From Spirochaeta sp. (lineage in GTDB: Bacteria; Spirochaetota; Spirochaetia; DSM-27196; Alkalispirochaetaceae), in the NCBI GenBank assembly GCA_007117185.1, contig SKHA01000177.1, positions 1-6,081 of the forward strand: a stretch of DNA of 6,081 nucleotides. The letters run 5' to 3'. Of the stretch, positions 5,190-6,081 are shown piece by piece. Positions within the stretch are counted from its first letter, which is position 1, and every line of letters starts with the position of its first letter. The position numbers and the translations under genes were made by a program. Under the pieces are notes generated by a model. That model did no database searches, had not been told where the DNA came from, and worked only from the letters and a program-made list of their open reading frames with translations.

Positions 5190-6081
5190 CTACTTGTCCG
5201 GGTTGGGAATCATCAGTTCGCGGATCATTGAGCACAGCTCGTCGTACCCGCCGATGAACTGTCGCAGGGTGCGTGCGGTTGCTCCGTAGCTCGCAAACTC
5301 CTGCGGCGTCATTCCGTCCGGCTCATACGCGCGGCGGAAATCCTCGAACTTGGCGCTCAGTTCGCTGACGATCTTCGGGTCGACAGGGGTGTCGATACGG
5401 TTCTCTACCGTTACGTCTGATCCGTTGAAGCGCTTGGCCCACTTGCACGGGATGGTGCAGACCACGTCTCCGCCAATGCACTCTGACCAGTGGTAGTGGT
5501 TGCGATACGCCGCCGCCAGCAGGCGGGTAGTGTACCCTCGCTCCTGATAGAGCCGGTAGGCGTTCTTGAACACCGCCACCCCTGCCCATTCAAGGTAGTC
5601 CGGATTGGTGATGATATTCTTCTTGTTGGCTTCCACCTTGATCCAGTCGTCGGTACGGCCCACCATGATGGTGCACACCGGGGCCATCTTCGAGTTGTCC
5701 AGCCCCTCTTTCTTCCGGCGCTCAAGGCCGCGCTGAACCGCTTCGGCCACCGCGATCGCCTGGGGAACGGTGAAGGAGACTGTTGCGTTGACGCTGACGC
5801 CCCGGTAGGTAACCTCTTCTATTGCCTCCACACCGGCGGCGGTCACCGGCATCTTGACGTTCAGGTTGGGAATCACCTCGGCAAAGTGCAACGCCTGCTG
5901 AACCATCGCCTCGGCGTTCCGATAGAACTTCGCGTTGGTCTGCATCGAGAGGCGACCTTTTTTGCCCCCGGTCTTCTCAAACGTCGGCATCAGCAACTTC
6001 GCCGCCTTGATTGCCATCTCGTCTATCAGCTGCCAGGCGATCTCGTCCTCCCCGGCCACGGGCATTTCCCTGATGATCTCC
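5190..6081 (-). CDS. Transaldolase-family protein (5' end outside the window)
   Basis: This is a class I aldolase/transaldolase-type TIM-barrel enzyme, which moves a three-carbon ketol unit or cleaves a ketose through a Schiff base. The visible 296 residues stay open to the right edge. An ATG at 6065 exists, but the frame continues upstream of it as EIIRE, so the real start lies outside. The Schiff-base lysine is in VKMPVT (codon 5853-5855), as in the fructose-6-phosphate aldolase and transaldolase pattern. NATVSFTVPQA follows, then VCTIMVGRTDDW, matching the usual barrel strands. After the barrel comes a C-terminal segment of about 75 residues (from FNGSDVTVENRID) that short TalC/FSA enzymes lack, so this is a longer subfamily. 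It ends with TAG, 25 bases before the aldehyde dehydrogenase. The substrate is unknown. The pairing suggests it releases an aldehyde for that enzyme, and a sulfosugar is one possibility. Confidence 0.88.
   Translation of the reverse strand, partial: EIIREMPVAGEDEIAWQLIDEMAIKAAKLLMPTFEKTGGKKGRLSMQTNAKFYRNAEAMVQQALHFAEVIPNLNVKMPVTAAGVEAIEEVTYRGVSVNATVSFTVPQAIAVAEAVQRGLERRKKEGLDNSKMAPVCTIMVGRTDDWIKVEANKKNIITNPDYLEWAGVAVFKNAYRLYQERGYTTRLLAAAYRNHYHWSECIGGDVVCTIPCKWAKRFNGSDVTVENRIDTPVDPKIVSELSAKFEDFRRAYEPDGMTPQEFASYGATARTLRQFIGGYDELCSMIRELMIPNPDK

Noticed and set aside
4061..5257. Long plus-strand open frame (about 398 codons) antisense to the aldehyde dehydrogenase
   Set aside because: It mirrors the strongly supported dehydrogenase gene, its protein is rich in His/Gly/Arg with no domain I recognise, and it runs on into the transaldolase gene. 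It is a codon-composition shadow in GC-rich DNA.
6063..6065. ATG at 6065 as the start of the transaldolase
   Set aside because: The frame stays open to the window edge with plausible sequence (EIIRE), and the protein would lack the first part of the barrel. The start lies outside the window.

Overview
This is a GC-rich bacterial chromosomal window with very dense coding and no RNA genes, insertion sequences, phage genes or CRISPR. Six protein genes cover almost all of it; two run off the ends. The taxon cannot be fixed from this sequence. A HisKA-type kinase with an insertion between its two dimerisation helices, next to a transaldolase plus acylating aldehyde dehydrogenase pair, would suit a fermentative bacterium, perhaps a spirochaete, but that is a guess from remembered family distributions. 

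Layout, left to right. Positions 1-1290 (minus) hold most of a MATE-family multidrug/sodium efflux protein that runs off the left edge. Directly upstream and probably in the same transcript is a 97-residue GYD-domain protein (1305-1598, minus). A short divergent control region (about 1599-1663) separates it from a plus-strand two-component pair. The first member is a membrane histidine kinase with a 5TM-LYT sensor (about 1664-3322). The second is a stand-alone CheY-like receiver that overlaps the kinase gene by 20 bases (3303-3728). A 50-base convergent gap follows. Then come two minus-strand catabolic genes: a transaldolase-family enzyme running in from the right edge (5190-6081) and, downstream in the same operon, a CoA-acylating aldehyde dehydrogenase of the sulfoacetaldehyde dehydrogenase (SauS)/EutE/PduP type (3779-5164). 

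The genes suggest two units. In the left unit, a sensor kinase and receiver are divergent from a GYD protein and an exporter, which is compatible with sensing and export of a small molecule. The sequence does not prove that link. In the right unit, a transaldolase would split a ketose (possibly sulfonated) and release an aldehyde that the acylating dehydrogenase turns into an acyl-CoA. 

The most unusual signal is the divergent control region. On each strand a GGCCGTG element runs into an extended -10 box, TGrTAkAmT, which ends exactly six bases before a possible start codon (ATG for the GYD gene, GTG for the kinase). This imperfect inverted repeat would make both messages leaderless, or nearly so. 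The second point of interest is the kinase H-box, where the normally acidic residue after the phosphorylated histidine is glycine.
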